DNA of 64,000 nucleotides, from the NCBI RefSeq assembly GCF_017744395.1, contig NZ_JAGIBI010000007.1, positions 124,001 to 188,000 of the forward strand, in the 5' to 3' direction. The notes beneath the pieces were generated by a model. The model made no database searches and was not told the origin of the DNA. It was given only the letters and a program-made list of their open reading frames with translations. Position 1 is the first letter of the stretch. Each line of letters opens with the position of its first letter. Source of the stretch: Herbaspirillum sp. Lineage in GTDB: Bacteria > Pseudomonadota > Gammaproteobacteria > Burkholderiales > Burkholderiaceae_D. The translations under genes and the position numbers were made by a program. Of the stretch, positions 43,165 through 52,690 are shown piece after piece.

Positions 43165-43596
43165 TCAGCCCTGCGCGCGGCGCCTGATGCTGTCGATATA
43201 GGCAGCGCCATCCGGCGGCAGGCCGTTGCGCTGGGAATTCCAGATCATCTCGCCCAGGCATTCCATGATCTCGTGGTGCGCCTCATGCTCGGAACCGCGG
43301 CGCTGCGCCAGCATCTGGAACGCGGCGCGGATGCCGGGCGGCTGGTCGATCGAGATCTGCTCGGTGATCGACAGGTGCATCGACAGGTGCAGGAACGGGT
43401 TGGTCTGGCCGCTCTCCACCGAATAGTCGGCGGCGATGGCCCGTTCGGCGTCGCCCAGCGCGTCTTCATATTCAGGATGCTGGATGATCCAGTCGCGCGC
43501 GATCGCTTCGAGCGGGGTCAGCACTTCGCGGCTCCGGTGCTTGCGGTAGGCATCGCAGAAGAAGCGGCGGACATCGTGCTGGGAAGGGGTGAACAT
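43165..43596 (-). CDS. DUF1841 family protein
   Basis: A 143-residue soluble protein beginning MFTPSQHDVRRFFCDAYRKH, with PLEAIARDWIIQHPEYEDAL and HLSMHLSITEQISIDQPPGI, the recognisable blocks of DUF1841, a betaproteobacterial family of unknown function. ATG 43596 is chosen because the family starts there; a much longer frame upstream is antisense to the next gene. Rich in His in the centre (HEAHHEIMECLGEMIW), which could bind a metal, though this is speculation. Confidence 0.88.
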   Translation of the reverse strand: MFTPSQHDVRRFFCDAYRKHRSREVLTPLEAIARDWIIQHPEYEDALGDAERAIAADYSVESGQTNPFLHLSMHLSITEQISIDQPPGIRAAFQMLAQRRGSEHEAHHEIMECLGEMIWNSQRNGLPPDGAAYIDSIRRRAQG

Positions 43597-43766
43597 ATGG
43601 TGCGGGGTAACGAAAGCCGAAACCTCTATTTTACGTCGCATTGCCGCCGCTTTCAGGCGGGCATGCGGTTCGGGAACCCTGCCGCTCATCGTTTCCTGTT
43701 CCCCGGTAAGATTGTCTTGGAGTAATATTGTTGCCGGGAGAAAAAATACGAAGAGGGGGGAATCGC

Positions 43767-45038
43767 ATGCGTCCTGCAGGCAGCGTTTTACCGCGCCTCC
43801 GTTTGCCGCGCCGTTTTCGGTTCCGTTGCGTTGCCATCGCCTTGCTGGCCGCGGCCGGCGTTTTCGTCGCGTCCGCCGGGCAGGCCAAGCCGCTTGCGCA
43901 AAGGAAGGCTGCCGAGAGCGCGCCGGCCGAGGCAATGGCGCAAGCCGATCCCGCCGGCGAGGGCGAGATACTGCCGGTCGGCTTTGCCGGTCCCCTGTCG
44001 GGGCCGTCCGGGGGCGTGGGCAAGAGCATGCGCGATGCGGTGCAACTGGCACTGGATGAAGCCAACCGTCGCGGCGTGCTCATCGCCGGCAAGTCTTACC
44101 GTTTCAGGCTGGTGGCGCAGGACGACCGCGCCGATGCCGCCACCGCCGAGTATGTCGCGCGTTACCTGGTGAGACAGCATGTGGTCGGCGTGATCGGCCA
44201 CTGGAACAGCGGCGCCAGCCTGGCGGCGGCGTCTGTGTACCATGCCGCGGGTGTGGCCCAGATATCGCCTGCGACGATGAGCCGCAAGTTTACTGCGCAG
44301 GGATACCCGGGCGTATTCCGCACGATTCCCAATAACGATGCATTGGGCCGGTTCTCGGCCGAATATGCGGCGCGCAAGCTGGGCGTGAAGACGCTGGCCA
44401 CCATCGACGACCGCACGCCGTTCGGCCAGGGACTGGCGCAGCAGGTGGCGCAGATCGCGCGCGACCTGGGGATCGAAGTGACCGGCAGTTATTCGGTGAG
44501 CGGCAAGACCTCGGATTTCAACGCGCCGCTGATCGAAATCCGCAAGCGCAACCCCGACCTGATCTTCTTCGGCGGCCTCGACTGGCAGGCCGGGCTGCTG
44601 GCCAAGGCCATCAAGCGCCTGAAGATCGGCAGCCGGCTGATGGCCTCGGCCGGCACGATCGGCCTGCCTTTCCTGATGCAAGCGGGCGCCGACGGCAATG
44701 GCGCGCTGGTGCTGGAGCCGGGGCTGCCGCTGGACAGGATGCCGGGCTGGAAAACCTTCCGCCAGCGCTATGGGCAGAATTTCGATACCGATGTCGACCT
44801 GTACGCCACCTTCGCCTACGACGCCGCGCAGGCCCTGGTCAATGCCGTGCGCCAGGCCAATACCACGGAGCCGTCGGCCATCGTGCAGGAACTGCACAAG
44901 CTGCGCTTCAATGGCGTGAGCGGCCCGATCTCCTTCAACGGGGAGGGCGACCTGCTCAACCCTCTCTTCACCATGTACGAGGTCAAGGAGATGCGCTGGG
45001 TGCCGGTGATGCAGATCAACGGCGGCACGGTGCGCTGA
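43767..45038 (+). CDS. Branched-chain amino acid-type ABC binding protein
   Basis: A 423-residue periplasmic binding protein of the LivJ/LivK (Leu/Ile/Val) family. A long basic N terminus (MRPAGSVLPRLRLPRRFRFR) precedes the signal-peptide hydrophobic core (VAIALLAAAGVFVASAG). Ligand-domain blocks are GFAGPLSGPSGGVGKSMRDA, VVGVIGHWNSGASLAAASVY and YATFAYDAAQALVNAVRQA. No permease or ATPase genes are adjacent, so it may be an orphan receptor or use a distant transporter. ATG 43767 follows a GAGGGGGG ribosome-binding site. Confidence 0.87.
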   Translation: MRPAGSVLPRLRLPRRFRFRCVAIALLAAAGVFVASAGQAKPLAQRKAAESAPAEAMAQADPAGEGEILPVGFAGPLSGPSGGVGKSMRDAVQLALDEANRRGVLIAGKSYRFRLVAQDDRADAATAEYVARYLVRQHVVGVIGHWNSGASLAAASVYHAAGVAQISPATMSRKFTAQGYPGVFRTIPNNDALGRFSAEYAARKLGVKTLATIDDRTPFGQGLAQQVAQIARDLGIEVTGSYSVSGKTSDFNAPLIEIRKRNPDLIFFGGLDWQAGLLAKAIKRLKIGSRLMASAGTIGLPFLMQAGADGNGALVLEPGLPLDRMPGWKTFRQRYGQNFDTDVDLYATFAYDAAQALVNAVRQANTTEPSAIVQELHKLRFNGVSGPISFNGEGDLLNPLFTMYEVKEMRWVPVMQINGGTVR

Positions 45039-45058
45039 CGGACGCCGATACGCCTCGC

Positions 45059-45709
45059 TTACACGCCTTTTTCCGGCAGCGGCGTCTTCTGCTTGAATTC
45101 GCACAGGTCGGCGATCACGCAGTTCCAGCACTGCGGCTTGCGCGCGATGCAGGTGTAGCGGCCGTGCAGGATCAGCCAGTGGTGGGCGTCCTGCCGGAAT
45201 TCCGGCGCCACGAACTTCATCAGCTTGCGCTCCACCTCGTCCACATCCTTGCCCGGCGCCAGCCCGGTGCGGTTGGCGACGCGGAAGATGTGTGTATCGA
45301 CGGCGATGGTCGGATGCCCGAAGGCGGTGTTCAGGACCACATTGGCGGTCTTGCGGCCGACGCCCGGCAAGGCTTCCAGCTCCTCGCGCGTTTGCGGAAC
45401 CTGGCCGCCGTGCTGCTCTATCAGGATGTGGCAGGTTTCGATCACGTTCTTGGCCTTGGTGCGGAACAGGCCGATGGTCTGGATGTAGGGGATCAGCTTG
45501 TCCACGCCCAGCTTGTAGATTTTCTCGGGCGTGTTGGCCACCGGGTAGAGCTTGCGCGTGGCCTTGTTGACCGAGACGTCGGTGGCCTGCGCCGACAGCA
45601 GCACCGCGATCAGCAGTTCGAACGGCGTGGTGTAGTCCAGTTCGGTGGTCGGCGTCGGATTGGCCAGGCGCAGGCGCTCGAAGATTTCACGGCGTTTGGT
45701 CGGGTTCAT
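45059..45709 (-). CDS. nth: Endonuclease III
   Basis: A 216-residue bifunctional DNA glycosylase/AP lyase for oxidised pyrimidines. The helix-hairpin-helix LPGVGRKTANVV contains catalytic Lys120, Asp138 is in VDTHIFR, and the [4Fe-4S] cluster ligands are Cys187, Cys194, Cys197 and Cys203 with E. coli Nth spacing. It lies 46 bases downstream of rnfB in the same direction, the same gene order as in many proteobacteria. Confidence 0.96.
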   Translation of the reverse strand: MNPTKRREIFERLRLANPTPTTELDYTTPFELLIAVLLSAQATDVSVNKATRKLYPVANTPEKIYKLGVDKLIPYIQTIGLFRTKAKNVIETCHILIEQHGGQVPQTREELEALPGVGRKTANVVLNTAFGHPTIAVDTHIFRVANRTGLAPGKDVDEVERKLMKFVAPEFRQDAHHWLILHGRYTCIARKPQCWNCVIADLCEFKQKTPLPEKGV

Positions 45710-45755
45710 GGCGGTCGCTTTTCTTGTATCGTTGGTCGGCGGCGGTAGGGTGGGG

Positions 45756-46508
45756 TCAGGGCTTGGGCGTCTGTTCCTGTTCGGCTTGCAGTTTCTTCAG
45801 GCGGGCGCGCTCCAGCGCCGCCTGGATGATGGCTTTCTTGCGCGCCTGTTCGGCTTGCTGCTCGGGCGTGCCGGTTTCGGCGGCTGCCACTTCCTTGAGC
45901 TTGGTGGCTGCCTTGGCCGCGAGGCGGGCGTCGTTCTCCGCCTTGTCGCGCTGCAGGCGGATGCTGCGCCAGTCGTGGCGCGCCCGCGCCGCGTTGGCCT
46001 GTTGCTGGCTCCAGGCTTGCCAGCCGGTGCGTCCCGGCGTGGCGTCTTCCATGGCGATGCAATCGACCGGGCAGGGCGCCACGCACAGTTCGCAGCCGGT
46101 GCAGAGGTCGTCGACCACGGTATGCATCTGCTTGGCGGCGCCGACGATGGCGTCCACCGGGCAGGCCTGGATGCACAGCGTGCAGCCGATGCAGGCCTGT
46201 TCGTCGATCACCGCCAGCAGGCGCGGCTGTGCCCGGCCATTGGCGGGGTTCAGCGGCAACAGCGGTTGCTCCAGCAATTGCGCCAGGCGGGCGATACCCT
46301 CGGCGCCGCCGGGCGGGCACTGGTTATAGGCGGCGCGGCCATCGGCGATCGCCTCGGCGTAGGGACGGCAGGCCGGGTAGCCGCATTTGGTGCACTGGGT
46401 TTGCGGCAGCAGGTCTTCGATCCGGTCGGCGAGGCTGGGCGGGGCGGACGGTGTGGTGGCGGATGGCGGCACGGTGGGACAGTTCGACAAACAGCGTAAA
46501 GGCGACAT
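45756..46508 (-). CDS. rnfB: RnfB-type electron transport protein
   Basis: A 250-residue iron-sulfur protein. An N-terminal Fe4 domain (Cys39, 42, 47 and 64; [15 protein letters not shown]) is followed by two ferredoxin-type clusters (Cys106/109/112/116 and Cys136/139/142/146) and a charged, helical C-terminal tail of about 85 residues. The usual N-terminal membrane anchor of RnfB is missing. No other Rnf subunits are nearby; in Burkholderiales a lone RnfB next to nth is common, possibly as a cytoplasmic electron carrier. ATG 46508 is the first start that excludes non-homologous sequence. Confidence 0.88.
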   Translation of the reverse strand: MSPLRCLSNCPTVPPSATTPSAPPSLADRIEDLLPQTQCTKCGYPACRPYAEAIADGRAAYNQCPPGGAEGIARLAQLLEQPLLPLNPANGRAQPRLLAVIDEQACIGCTLCIQACPVDAIVGAAKQMHTVVDDLCTGCELCVAPCPVDCIAMEDATPGRTGWQAWSQQQANAARARHDWRSIRLQRDKAENDARLAAKAATKLKEVAAAETGTPEQQAEQARKKAIIQAALERARLKKLQAEQEQTPKP

Positions 46509-46551
46509 TATCCGGGGAAATCGGCATGAAGTCATGCCGCGCGGCGTCCAT

Positions 46552-46590
46552 AAAAAATCCGGCGCCGCGCGGAAGACGCGGGCGCCGGAT
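46552..46590 (-). terminator. Rho-independent terminator after phaZ
   Basis: ATCCGGCGCC pairs with GGCGCCGGAT around an inner GCG/CGC stem; on the minus strand the hairpin is followed by six T residues. It lies 19 bases past the phaZ stop. Confidence 0.88.
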
Positions 46591-46609
46591 GGGTGTCGGC
46601 TTGGCCGGA

Positions 46610-47845
46610 TCAGGCCTTGCTGCGGATGAACTCGGCGATCTTGGGACAGACCACCTCGCGCCAGCGGCGGCCCGAGAAAATCCCGTAGTGGCCGGCCTTG
46701 GGCACGGTGAAGTGCTGCTTGCGGGCCTTGGGGATGCCGCTGCACAGTTCGTGCGCCACTTCGGTCTGGCCGGAGCCGGAGATGTCATCCAGCTCGCCTT
46801 CGATGGTAAACAGCGCCACCGACTTGATGTCCTGCGGGCGTACCGGCTTGCCTTCGACCTTCCAGGTGCCGCGCGCCAGGTCGAAGTCCTGGAACACGAT
46901 CTTGATGGTTTCGAGGTAGAACTCGGCCGGCATGTCCAGCACGGCGTTGTACTCGTCGTAGAAGCGGCGGTGCTCCTCGGCCGAGGCGTCGTCGCCGTCG
47001 CGCAGGTGCATGTAGAAGTCCCAGTGGCTCTGCGCATGGCGGCGCGGGTTCATCGCCACGAAGCCGGCGTGCTGCAGGAAGCCCGGATAGACCTTGCGGC
47101 CGAAGCCGGGGTAGTTGGCCGGCACGCTGTAGATGACGGTATTTTCAAACCACGAATGGGGCTTCTCGGTGGCCAGGTCGTTGACCGCGGTGGGCGATTT
47201 GCGGGCATCGATCGGGCCGCCCATCATGGTCATGGTCTTGGGCAGCTTGGGATCGTTGGCGCTGGCCATGAGCGAAATGGCCGCCAGCACCGGCACGGTC
47301 GGCTGGCACACGGAGATCACGTGCAAGTCAGGGCCCAGCAGGCGGATGAAGTCCTGCACGTAATAGACGTAGTCGTGCAGGTGGAAATCGCCCTGTTCGA
47401 CCGGCACCATGCGGGCGTCGGTCCAGTCGGTGATGTAGACGTCGTGCTCCTGCAGCAATGTGCGCACGGTTTCGCGCAGCAGGGTGGCGTGGTGGCCCGA
47501 CAGCGGCGCCACCAGCAGCACGGTCGGCTGCCTGAGCGCGGCGGCCTGGCGCGCGCCCAGGTCCTTCCTGAAATGGATCAGGCGGCAGAAGGGCTTGGTC
47601 TCGACGACTTCCTCGACGATGCCGGTCGGCTTGCCGTCGACGTTGACTTCACGGATGTTGAACTGCGGCTTTTCGTATTCCTTGGACAAGCGGTACAGCA
47701 GCTCGTAGCCGGCGGCGATACGTTGGGAGAAGGGAGTATGGGCGAGCGGGGAAACCGGATCGGAAAACAGTTTGGCCGAGGTTTCCGCCCATTGCATCAT
47801 CGGGTTCAGAAACGCGCGGTTGAGTTCATGCAATTGATAAAGCAT
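46610..47845 (-). CDS. phaZ: Intracellular polyhydroxybutyrate depolymerase
   Basis: A 411-residue intracellular PHB depolymerase, degrading native storage granules. The active site uses Cys in place of Ser: [11 protein letters not shown] with Cys180, as in Ralstonia PhaZ1. Other conserved blocks are [45 protein letters not shown] and the late catalytic His in [14 protein letters not shown]. With the phasin at 61003-61566 this shows that the organism stores PHB. Monocistronic, closed by a terminator. Confidence 0.93.
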   Translation of the reverse strand: MLYQLHELNRAFLNPMMQWAETSAKLFSDPVSPLAHTPFSQRIAAGYELLYRLSKEYEKPQFNIREVNVDGKPTGIVEEVVETKPFCRLIHFRKDLGARQAAALRQPTVLLVAPLSGHHATLLRETVRTLLQEHDVYITDWTDARMVPVEQGDFHLHDYVYYVQDFIRLLGPDLHVISVCQPTVPVLAAISLMASANDPKLPKTMTMMGGPIDARKSPTAVNDLATEKPHSWFENTVIYSVPANYPGFGRKVYPGFLQHAGFVAMNPRRHAQSHWDFYMHLRDGDDASAEEHRRFYDEYNAVLDMPAEFYLETIKIVFQDFDLARGTWKVEGKPVRPQDIKSVALFTIEGELDDISGSGQTEVAHELCSGIPKARKQHFTVPKAGHYGIFSGRRWREVVCPKIAEFIRSKA

Positions 47846-48186
47846 AGCTGACCTTTATACAAGCGCTGGCTGGCGGCGTCCGGCAGGGAAACGGGGCTCG
47901 TGGCCCGGTTGGCCGCGGTTCGGCGCGGAAGCTAGCATGTGCAACAAACGTTTGACGATGGTTATTCGATGACGGAGCGCACCGATTACATATTGTTGTC
48001 AACTTGACCGTGTTGCGACGCAGTAGGATAGCACGCTTCTCCAGGGACTTTTATGCTGGTAAGACCAAATGCAGAAAAACCGGCTGAAAGTGTAGCGTGC
48101 GGCAATACAGGCGCGGCGCGGAAATGAAAAAAGCCCCTGCATGGCAGGGGCTTTGCGCGAATTTATTTCCTAATGGAAATTTCTGC
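47846..48186. other. Gene-free region between phaZ and the ferredoxin reductase gene
   Basis: A 341-base gap containing the phaZ upstream region (47846-48120) and the terminator of the reductase gene (48130-48154). GTTGC/GCAAC-containing words are present (for example GTGTTGCGACGC near 48010), but no operator is assigned with confidence. Confidence 0.45.
48130..48154 (-). terminator. Rho-independent terminator after the ferredoxin reductase gene
   Basis: AAAGCCCCTGC-ATG-GCAGGGGCTTT: a perfect 11 bp stem with a 3-base loop, followed on the minus strand by a T-rich run; 32 bases after the stop codon. Confidence 0.9.
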
Positions 48187-49260
48187 TCAGTCGAACACCG
48201 GCGTTTCCACGCCCAGGATCTTGTGCAGCTTGGGCGAGGTGGTGGTGTACTGCATGTGGATCTTCTTTTCCGGGAAGATGTAGGGCGCCGCGCCGAAAGC
48301 CGCCAGCGCCGCTTCGTGGAAGCCCGACAGGATCAGCTTCTTCTTGCCCGGATAGGTGTTGATGTCGCCCACGGCGAAGATGCCCGGCACGTTGGTCTCG
48401 AACTTCTCGGTATCGACCACCTTCAGTTGCTTGCGCTCGATGTCCAGGCCCCACTCGGCGATCGGGCCCAGCTTGGGCGACAGGCCGAAGAACACCAGCA
48501 GCATGTCCAGCGGCAGGCGGCGGGTGACGCCGTCGGCGCCGGTGACCTTGACCTCGGCCAGCTTGCCGTCCTTGATCTCGGTGCCGGTGACCTGGCCGAC
48601 CAGGAACTGCATTTCGTACTGTTCGCACAGGTCCTTCATCTTGGCGACCGAGGCCGGCGCCGCGCGGAATTCCTCGCGACGGTGCAGCAGGATCACCGAT
48701 TCGGCCTTGCCCACGAAGTTCAGCGCCCAGTCCAGCGCGGAGTCGCCGCCGCCGCAGATGACGATGTTCTTGCCTTCGAACTTGGCGGGATCCTTGACGC
48801 GGTAGAACACCTGCGAGCCTTCGAACTGCTCGATGCCTTCGACCTTCAGCGTGCGCGGCTGGAACGAGCCGACGCCGGCGGCGATGAAGATGGTCTTGGT
48901 GATGAAGCGGGTGCCGGTGGAGGTTTCGACGTCGAAACGGCCGTCTTCGCGCTTGTTCACCAGGGTCACTTCCTGGCCCAGGTGGAAGGTCGGCTCGAAC
49001 GGCTCGATCTGCTTGAGCAGGTTGTCGGTCAGTTCCTGGCCGGTGCAGACAGGCACGGCCGGGATGTCGTAGATCGGCTTGTCCGGGTACAGCTCAACGC
49101 ACTGGCCGCCGACGACCGGCAGCGAATCGATCACATGCGCCTTGATTTCCAGCAAGCCGAGTTCGAACACCTGAAAGAGGCCGACCGGGCCGGCGCCGAT
49201 GATGACGGCATCGGTTTCGATGAGGCCCTGGGCCGCTGCGGCCTTGACGTTGTTTTCCAT
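48187..49260 (-). CDS. Ferredoxin-NADP reductase, thioredoxin reductase-like type
   Basis: A 357-residue flavoprotein with two dinucleotide-binding folds: FAD site [12 protein letters not shown] (GAGPVG at 22-27) and NADP site [13 protein letters not shown]. The thioredoxin-reductase CxxC is absent, and [16 protein letters not shown] marks the TrxR-like ferredoxin/flavodoxin-NADP reductases. Start ATG 49260 is preferred; a TTG eight codons upstream is in frame. The ferredoxin gene fdxA lies 156 bases upstream in the same direction, a likely functional partner. Confidence 0.9.
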   Translation of the reverse strand: MENNVKAAAAQGLIETDAVIIGAGPVGLFQVFELGLLEIKAHVIDSLPVVGGQCVELYPDKPIYDIPAVPVCTGQELTDNLLKQIEPFEPTFHLGQEVTLVNKREDGRFDVETSTGTRFITKTIFIAAGVGSFQPRTLKVEGIEQFEGSQVFYRVKDPAKFEGKNIVICGGGDSALDWALNFVGKAESVILLHRREEFRAAPASVAKMKDLCEQYEMQFLVGQVTGTEIKDGKLAEVKVTGADGVTRRLPLDMLLVFFGLSPKLGPIAEWGLDIERKQLKVVDTEKFETNVPGIFAVGDINTYPGKKKLILSGFHEAALAAFGAAPYIFPEKKIHMQYTTTSPKLHKILGVETPVFD

Positions 49261-49416
49261 GATTTCTTGAGATTCCTGTTTCAATTACCGGAGGCAAAAC
49301 GCAAGCGGTTGCGCATCTGGCGGGGCGACGCAAGGCCGGGCTGGATGCGCAACCGCAATGCTGGAGCTGTTACGGCTCGTGGAGGCGCCGGCCCGGGGCC
49401 GCAAGCGCCGCGACGG

Positions 49417-49740
49417 TCAGCGCTGCAGGTATTGCAGCTTGTCGGTCTTGTCCTTCCATTCCTCGGCGTCGGGCAACGGAGCCTTGGTCTTGGTGATGGA
49501 AGGCCAGTTGCGGGAGAGGTCGGCGTTGAGCTTGATGTAATGCTGCTGGTCGGCCGGCACGTCCTCTTCCGCGTAAATCGCGTTGACCGGGCATTCGGCC
49601 ACGCACACCGCGCAGTCGATGCACTCGTCCGGATCGATCGCGAGGAAATTGGGGCCTTCGCGGAAGCAATCCACCGGGCAAACGTCCACGCAATCCGTGT
49701 AGCGGCAATGAACGCAGGAATCGGTGACAACGTGGGTCAT
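49417..49740 (-). CDS. fdxA: Seven-iron ferredoxin FdxA
   Basis: A 107-residue ferredoxin with [3Fe-4S] and [4Fe-4S] clusters. Cysteines at 9, 12, 17, 21, 25 and 40, 43, 46, 50 follow the Azotobacter FdI/FdxA pattern ([32 protein letters not shown]). The C-terminal extension of about 55 residues is typical of the family. It is positioned to exchange electrons with the reductase encoded downstream. Confidence 0.95.
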   Translation of the reverse strand: MTHVVTDSCVHCRYTDCVDVCPVDCFREGPNFLAIDPDECIDCAVCVAECPVNAIYAEEDVPADQQHYIKLNADLSRNWPSITKTKAPLPDAEEWKDKTDKLQYLQR

Positions 49741-50117
49741 AACTGTCCTATCTGTAAATATTCTTAAAACCGATGGCTAACTGCGCCGCAATTGATGGCA
49801 ATATGGCACGGTTAAAATCATCTGCGGCAGGCTGGCGCTGTTCTGTTTCGGGGTGCTTTCCTCGCTGTTTCCCGCGGCCGGAAATCCCTTGCGCACCCTG
49901 CTGCAAAGCCTTGTATTTTAAGGTAATTCGATTTTTCCCACAAACGAGGCTTATACAGATTACGTATAAGTAAATAATGATCCAGCGATAGGGAAAGCCG
50001 CCGCCAATGCCTGTCGCGCGCCGCTGCAAGGCCGTTCCGGCCGGGCTGTCCAGGCGAGCGGGCAGGGCGGGGCAGTACGCCGCTGGACTGCCAGATTCAA
50101 GAAAAGGATGTCCCGGC
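49741..50117. other. Gene-free divergent control region
   Basis: A 377-base region between fdxA and the ABC binding-protein gene. It contains an AT-rich patch at about 49920-49980 with a perfect inverted repeat (49950-49970), described separately. No gene is credible on either strand. Confidence 0.5.
49950..49970. promoter_or_regulatory. Perfect inverted repeat, candidate operator
   Basis: CTTATAC-AGATTAC-GTATAAG: a 7 bp perfect inverted repeat with a 7-base spacer within the AT-rich patch between fdxA and the ABC binding-protein gene. Confidence 0.4.
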
Positions 50118-51362
50118 GTGGATGCTGAACAGCCCAAACAAGCATATCGTTTCCGATTTCCCCCCCTGCTGGCCGGCCTGGCCGCGGCCGTCGCCTGGAG
50201 CCTGGCCCCGGCTGCAGGCGCCGCCGACGCCATCCGCATCGGCGAAATCAACAGCCACCACAGCCTGTCGACGGCCGGCCAGGGCTACCGCAACGGCCTG
50301 GCGCTGGCGCTGGAAGAAATCAATGCCGGCGGCGGCGTGCAAGGCCGGCCGCTGGAACTGGTGGCGCGCGAGGACGACGGCGATGCCGGGCAGGCCGCCC
50401 GCAATGCCCGCGCACTGGTGCGTGACGAGCGCGTCGCGGTGCTGACCGGCACCATGCTGTCCGATGTGGCGCTGGCGGTGTCGCGCGAAGCCGCGCGCAG
50501 CAAGACCGTGTTCGTGGTCGGCGACGCCTTGTCGGACGCCATTACGCTGGACAAGGGCAACCGCTATACCTTCCGGGTACGGCCTTCGACCTACATGCAG
50601 GCCGCCATGCTGGCAGAGCAGGCCGCGCGCATGCCGGGCCGCCGCTGGGCGGTGGTGGCGCCCAACTATGAATACGGCCAGAGCGCCGTGGCCAGTTTCA
50701 AGCTGCTGCTCAAGCAGGCGCGCCCGGACGTCGAGTTCGTCAGCGACCAGTGGCCGGCGCTGGGCAAGATCAAGGCCGACGAGGTGGTGCGCGTGATGCG
50801 CCAGGCGCGCCCGGACGCCATCTTCAACGCCACCTTCGGCGACGACCTGCAGAAGTTCGTCCAGGCCGGCAACCGCCAGCAGCTGTTCGCCGGGATACGG
50901 GTGGTCTCGATGGCCTCGGCCGGCGCCCAGAGCCTGGACCCGGCGCAGAGCGAAGCCATCCGCGACTGGACTGCGATCGGCTATCCCTGGGAACAGATCG
51001 CCACGCCGGAGCACCAGCGTTTCCTGGAGGCTTACCTGAAGAAGTTCGGCCAGCATCCGCAGTTGTCGTCGGTGTTCGGCTATACCACCATGATGGCGAT
51101 CGCCGCCGGGCTGAAGAAGTCGGGCGGCGCCGGCGGCGAAGCGCTGGTCACGGCTTTGCGCGGCATGCCGCTGGAGTCGCCGCTGGGGCCGATCGCGTTC
51201 CGCGCGCTCGACCAGCAGGCCTCGATGGGCGCCTTCGTCGGCCAGGTTTCGCAGAAGGACGGCCGCAGCAGCATGAGCAACTGGCGCTATCTGGACGGCG
51301 CGGCCTACTTGCCCGGCGACGTCTATGTGCGCAGCCGCCGCCCGGCTTCGGCGATGAAATAA
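50118..51362 (+). CDS. ABC transporter periplasmic binding protein (Leu/Ile/Val family)
   Basis: A receptor of about 414 residues in the type-I periplasmic binding protein superfamily. The signal peptide is RFPPLLAGLAAAVAWSLAPAAGAAD. Ligand-domain blocks include IGEINSHHSLSTAGQGYRNG, VVAPNYEYGQSAVASFKLLL and FGYTTMMAIAAGLKKSGG. GTG 50118, with AAAGGA upstream, gives a well-formed signal peptide; ATG 50007 is an in-frame alternative that would add 37 residues. Like the receptor at 43767 it has no transport genes next to it. Substrate unknown. Confidence 0.83.
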   Translation: MDAEQPKQAYRFRFPPLLAGLAAAVAWSLAPAAGAADAIRIGEINSHHSLSTAGQGYRNGLALALEEINAGGGVQGRPLELVAREDDGDAGQAARNARALVRDERVAVLTGTMLSDVALAVSREAARSKTVFVVGDALSDAITLDKGNRYTFRVRPSTYMQAAMLAEQAARMPGRRWAVVAPNYEYGQSAVASFKLLLKQARPDVEFVSDQWPALGKIKADEVVRVMRQARPDAIFNATFGDDLQKFVQAGNRQQLFAGIRVVSMASAGAQSLDPAQSEAIRDWTAIGYPWEQIATPEHQRFLEAYLKKFGQHPQLSSVFGYTTMMAIAAGLKKSGGAGGEALVTALRGMPLESPLGPIAFRALDQQASMGAFVGQVSQKDGRSSMSNWRYLDGAAYLPGDVYVRSRRPASAMK

Positions 51363-51489
51363 ATAGGGGTTGAGGCTAAAAAAACTCATGCGGGATGCGG
51401 GGAATCTGTTTTTTCGATCCGGGTTAAGATAGCGGCCACGGCGCAGCAAGGCTTCCACCGGGAGCCTGGCCGCACATCAATACCTCAGC

Positions 51490-51507
51490 ATGCGGCCGTG
51501 GCCGCAT
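51490..51507 (+). promoter_or_regulatory. Perfect palindrome just before the pncB start codon
   Basis: ATGCGGCC-GT-GGCCGCAT: an 8 bp perfect inverted repeat ending 7 bases before the pncB ATG, where the ribosome-binding site would be. In RNA it would form a GC-rich hairpin; in DNA it could be an operator. Confidence 0.5.
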
Positions 51508-51514
51508 CGGAATC

Positions 51515-52690
51515 ATGATCATCACATCCTTACTCGATACCGACCTGTACAAATTCACGATGATGCAGGTGGTGCTGCATCATTTTCCCGGCGCCCAGGT
51601 CGAATATCGTTTCAAGTGCCGCAACGAGGGGGTCGACCTGACTCCCTACGTGGACGAGATCCGCGCCGAGATCGCCGCCATGTGCCGGCTGCGCTTCAAG
51701 GAAGAGGAACTGAACTACCTGCGCAGCCTGCGCTTCATCAAGAGCGACTTCGTCGACTTCCTCGACCTGTTTCACCTCAACGAGAAATACATCACGGTGC
51801 AGCCGGCCGCCTCCGGCAACGGCGAGATCGAGATCAGCGTCAAGGGGCCGTGGCTGCACACCATCATGTTCGAAGTGCCGGTGCTGGCCATCGTCAACGA
51901 AGTCTATTTCCGCAGCACCCAGCGCTCGCCCGACCTTGCCGAAGGCCGCGAACGGCTGCGCAAGAAGATTTCGCTGATCACCGGCGACAGCCAGCTGGCC
52001 GGCTGCAACATCGCCGACTACGGCACGCGCCGCCGCTTCTCGCGCAGCTGGCATGCCGAGGTCATCGCCGAGATGAAGCAGACCATGGGTTCGCACTTCG
52101 CCGGCACCTCCAACGTCATGTTCGCCATGCAGCACGACCTGACGCCGCTGGGCACGATGGCGCACGAATACCTGCAGGCCTGCCAGGCGCTGGGACCGCG
52201 CCTGCGCGATTCGCAGACCTTCGCCTTCGAGATCTGGGCGCGCGAATACCGCGGCGACCTCGGCATCACGCTCTCCGACGTGTATGGCATGGACGCCTTC
52301 CTGCGCGACTACGACATGTATTTCTGCAAGCTCTTTGACGGCGCCCGCCATGACTCGGGCGACCCGTTCGAATGGGGCGAGCGCCTGATCCAGCACTACC
52401 GCGACAACCGCGTCGACCCGTCGTCCAAGGTGCTGGTGTTCTCCGACAGCCTGGATTTCGACAAGGTGAGCGCGCTCTACCTGCGCTTCAAGGATCGCGC
52501 GCGCGTGGCCTTCGGCGTTGGCACCAACCTTACCAACGACCTCGGCTACACGCCGCTGCAGGTGGTCATGAAGATGGTCCGCTGCAACGGCCAGCCGGTG
52601 GCCAAGCTGTCGGACACGCCTTCCAAGAACATGTGCGACGACCTGGCGTATGTGAATTACCTGCGGCAGGTGTTCGAGATAAAAGGGTGA
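51515..52690 (+). CDS. pncB: Nicotinate phosphoribosyltransferase
   Basis: A 391-residue PncB that makes nicotinate mononucleotide from nicotinate and PRPP with ATP, the first step of NAD salvage by the Preiss-Handler route. Features are [14 protein letters not shown] at the N terminus, [26 protein letters not shown] with the His that is phosphorylated in this family, and [20 protein letters not shown] palindrome lies over its translation start region. Its stop overlaps the start of the antiporter gene (GTGA). Confidence 0.95.
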   Translation: MIITSLLDTDLYKFTMMQVVLHHFPGAQVEYRFKCRNEGVDLTPYVDEIRAEIAAMCRLRFKEEELNYLRSLRFIKSDFVDFLDLFHLNEKYITVQPAASGNGEIEISVKGPWLHTIMFEVPVLAIVNEVYFRSTQRSPDLAEGRERLRKKISLITGDSQLAGCNIADYGTRRRFSRSWHAEVIAEMKQTMGSHFAGTSNVMFAMQHDLTPLGTMAHEYLQACQALGPRLRDSQTFAFEIWAREYRGDLGITLSDVYGMDAFLRDYDMYFCKLFDGARHDSGDPFEWGERLIQHYRDNRVDPSSKVLVFSDSLDFDKVSALYLRFKDRARVAFGVGTNLTNDLGYTPLQVVMKMVRCNGQPVAKLSDTPSKNMCDDLAYVNYLRQVFEIKG

